A stretch of 23,597 nt of DNA from CAYNFH01 sp964396385. GTDB taxonomy: Bacteria > Armatimonadota > Chthonomonadetes > Chthonomonadales > CAJBBX01. A model generated the notes under the pieces. That model was given only the letters and a program-made list of their open reading frames with translations. It was not told where the DNA came from and made no database searches. The position numbers were made by a program, and so were the translations under genes. This document shows positions 22,500-23,597 of the stretch, piece by piece. How positions within the stretch are numbered: position 1 is the first letter of the stretch; each line of letters begins with the position of its first letter. The stretch covers positions 1 to 23,597 of the forward strand of contig CAYNFH010000092.1 of the NCBI GenBank assembly GCA_964396385.1, written 5' to 3'.

Positions 22500-22964
22500 T
22501 CACTCTGTATTCGCGTACAGTCTGACGAATACCTGCTCTATGGTATCCCAGCCGTATCCGCGCCGCTGGAGGAAGGCGGCAAGTCGCCGCTTTGACGAGG
22601 GATCTTCAGGGGGATAGGAGGAGACCCGCTTGCGCGCCAGTTCCAGCGCACCCTCCAGCTCCGTCTCCGGGTCCAGGTCCTGGAGGGCCTCTTCCGCCTG
22701 CTCTCGGCTCACGCCCTTCTGGCGCAGCTCCGCCGCCAGCCGTACGCGTCCCAGCCCTTTGCGCCGATTGCGGCTCTCCACCCAGTCCGCGCTGAAGCGG
22801 GAATCATCCAGGAGGCCGGCGCGCTCCAGGTCCGCTACCACCTGCTCCATCACCTCCTCCGTGAAGCCGCCTTTGGCGAGACGTCGCCGCACCTCGGCGC
22901 TGGTGCGAGGTTGGTAGTCGATATACCGCTCGGCAAGCAGCCGGGCCTGTTCCAATTCGGTCAT
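22500..22964 (-). CDS. recX: RecA regulatory protein RecX
   Basis: RecX homologue of 154 residues, typical length. It is all-helical, with the usual three tandem three-helix repeats: ARLLAERYIDYQPRTSAEVRRRLAKGGF (about 7-34), DLERAGLLDDSRFSADWVESRNRRKGLGRVRLAAELRQKG (about 45-84), and the C-terminal KRRLAAFLQRRGYGWDTIEQVF. RecX caps or destabilises RecA filaments. It lies downstream of recA on the same strand, as in many bacteria, but is separated by a 176-base gap filled by a nested palindromic repeat. The ATG lacks a clear ribosome binding site. A small GGAAC/GTTCC hairpin follows the stop. Confidence 0.93.
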   Translation of the reverse strand: MTELEQARLLAERYIDYQPRTSAEVRRRLAKGGFTEEVMEQVVADLERAGLLDDSRFSADWVESRNRRKGLGRVRLAAELRQKGVSREQAEEALQDLDPETELEGALELARKRVSSYPPEDPSSKRRLAAFLQRRGYGWDTIEQVFVRLYANTE

Positions 22965-22989
22965 CGTGGCTGACGGAAGACGGAGATTC

Positions 22990-23126
22990 TACCACAGAGG
23001 ACACAGAGAGCAAAGAGGAGGAACCGGAGTCTAGATAGGAGTTACAGGATTGACTGGATTCAGGAATCCCGTTCATCCTGTTAATCCTGTCAAAGAGTCT
23101 CAGCGTCCTCTGTGTCCTCTGTGGTA
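22990..23126. repeat. Nested palindromic repeat between recA and recX
   Basis: Outer arms TACCACAGAGGACACAGAG (22990-23008) and its exact complement (23108-23126) are 19 bp and perfect, with weaker similarity beyond (GACGGAAGA-like). Inside them is a second, different inverted repeat built from ACAGGATT-type units (about 23042-23092: ACAGGATTGACTGGAT against ATCCTGTTAATCCTGT). Two repeat families are thus nested. It lies between recA and recX and may separate their expression. Confidence 0.8.
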
Positions 23127-23140
23127 ATTCTTCCGTCTCT

Positions 23141-23597
23141 CTACTCCGCGGCGGCGCGCTCCGCGGAGGACATGGTGAGGACCGCCGGCATCTCGCCGTT
23201 GTTGCGGATGCGGTGTTCGATCTCGCCCATGAGCGTAGGGTTCTCTTCCAGGAACATGCGGGCATTCTCCCGACCCTGACCCAGCCGCATGTCGTTGTAG
23301 CTGAAGAAGGCCCCAGCCTTGTTGATGATGCCCAGCTCCACTCCCATGTCCAGGATTCCGCCGGCCTTGGAGATGCCGCGGCCGAACATGATGTCGAACT
23401 CCGCCTGGCGGAACGGCGGCGCCACCTTGTTCTTGACGATCTTCACCTTCGTCCGTGAGCCCACGGCGTCCGTGCCGATCTTGACCGTCTCCGTGCGCCG
23501 GACCTCCATGCGCACGCTGGACCAGAACTTGAGCGCGCGCCCGCCCGGCGTGGTCTCCGGGTTCCCGAACATGACGCCGATCTTCTCGCGGAGCTGG
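23141..23597 (-). CDS. recA: Recombinase RecA (C-terminal part, 5' end outside the window)
   Basis: The last 152 or so residues of RecA. The strand at the window edge reads QLREKIGVMFGNPETTPGGRALKF, which covers the L2-loop boundary and the invariant NPETTPGGRALKF block. Then come VGSRTKVKIVKNKVAPPFRQAEFDI and the C-terminal domain with GRGISKAGGILDMGVE, AFFSYNDMRLGQGRENAR and FLEENPTLMGEIEHRIR. RecA promotes strand exchange and LexA self-cleavage. The tail after the C-terminal domain is short (SSAERAAAE) and less acidic than in E. coli. The ATP-binding part and the promoter lie beyond 23597. The downstream order is recX, rny, ymdB. Confidence 0.97.
   Translation of the reverse strand, partial: QLREKIGVMFGNPETTPGGRALKFWSSVRMEVRRTETVKIGTDAVGSRTKVKIVKNKVAPPFRQAEFDIMFGRGISKAGGILDMGVELGIINKAGAFFSYNDMRLGQGRENARMFLEENPTLMGEIEHRIRNNGEMPAVLTMSSAERAAAE

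Overview
The window looks like chromosomal housekeeping and accessory DNA from a GC-rich bacterium that carries many short palindromic repeats. There is no phage, plasmid, insertion sequence, CRISPR array, tRNA or rRNA that I can see. The gene order recA - recX - rny (RNase Y) - ymdB at the right end, together with a PdtaS/EutW-like histidine kinase paired with an ANTAR regulator, fits a Terrabacteria-type lineage such as Armatimonadota or Chloroflexota. That placement is inference from gene content and no marker gene settles it.

Layout. 1-1389: a DprE1-like FAD oxidoreductase, cut at its 5' end by the window edge. 1471-6002 (minus strand): a regulatory and envelope block. It holds an ANTAR response regulator overlapping its HisKA_2 sensor kinase, a small membrane protein with a collagen-like Gly-X-Y tract, an ECF sigma factor, a GlsB-like membrane protein and a second ECF sigma factor. 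6224-7854 (minus): a metallophosphoesterase translationally coupled to a PhyH-type dioxygenase. 8046-11885 (plus): a TPR protein behind a good sigma-70 promoter, a YfhO-family membrane protein and a conserved protein of unknown function. 11882-13522 (minus): an Hsp70-family ATPase. 13688-15240 (plus): a membrane-anchored alpha/beta hydrolase and a GNAT acetyltransferase. 15195-16322 (minus): a secreted GH76-like glycosidase. 16418-18718 (plus): a large ADP-ribosylglycohydrolase-fold protein that lacks the usual metal-binding aspartates. 18854-23597 (minus): a secreted PKD-domain protein, ymdB, rny, recX and the 3' part of recA.

No gene-free stretch exceeds 300 bases. Most spacers longer than about 80 bases hold palindromic repeats of several unrelated sequence families. 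Some are nested, one in each other, and some have entered reading frames: an in-frame 92-bp palindrome in the YfhO gene, the N-terminus of the hydrolase, and the linker of the ADP-ribosylglycohydrolase protein. One 33-bp stem between the YfhO gene and the next gene contains the upstream stop codon and abuts the downstream ribosome binding site. All five of its mismatches are G.U-compatible on the transcribed strand only. Several regulatory genes (the kinase, the second sigma factor, rny) have stable hairpins immediately ahead of their start codons.

My best candidates for new biology are the repeat-derived RNA structures and coding insertions, the degenerate ADP-ribosylglycohydrolase, and the hairpin-led sensor/ANTAR and sigma-factor genes. 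I did not find a clear new multi-gene defence or biosynthetic system.
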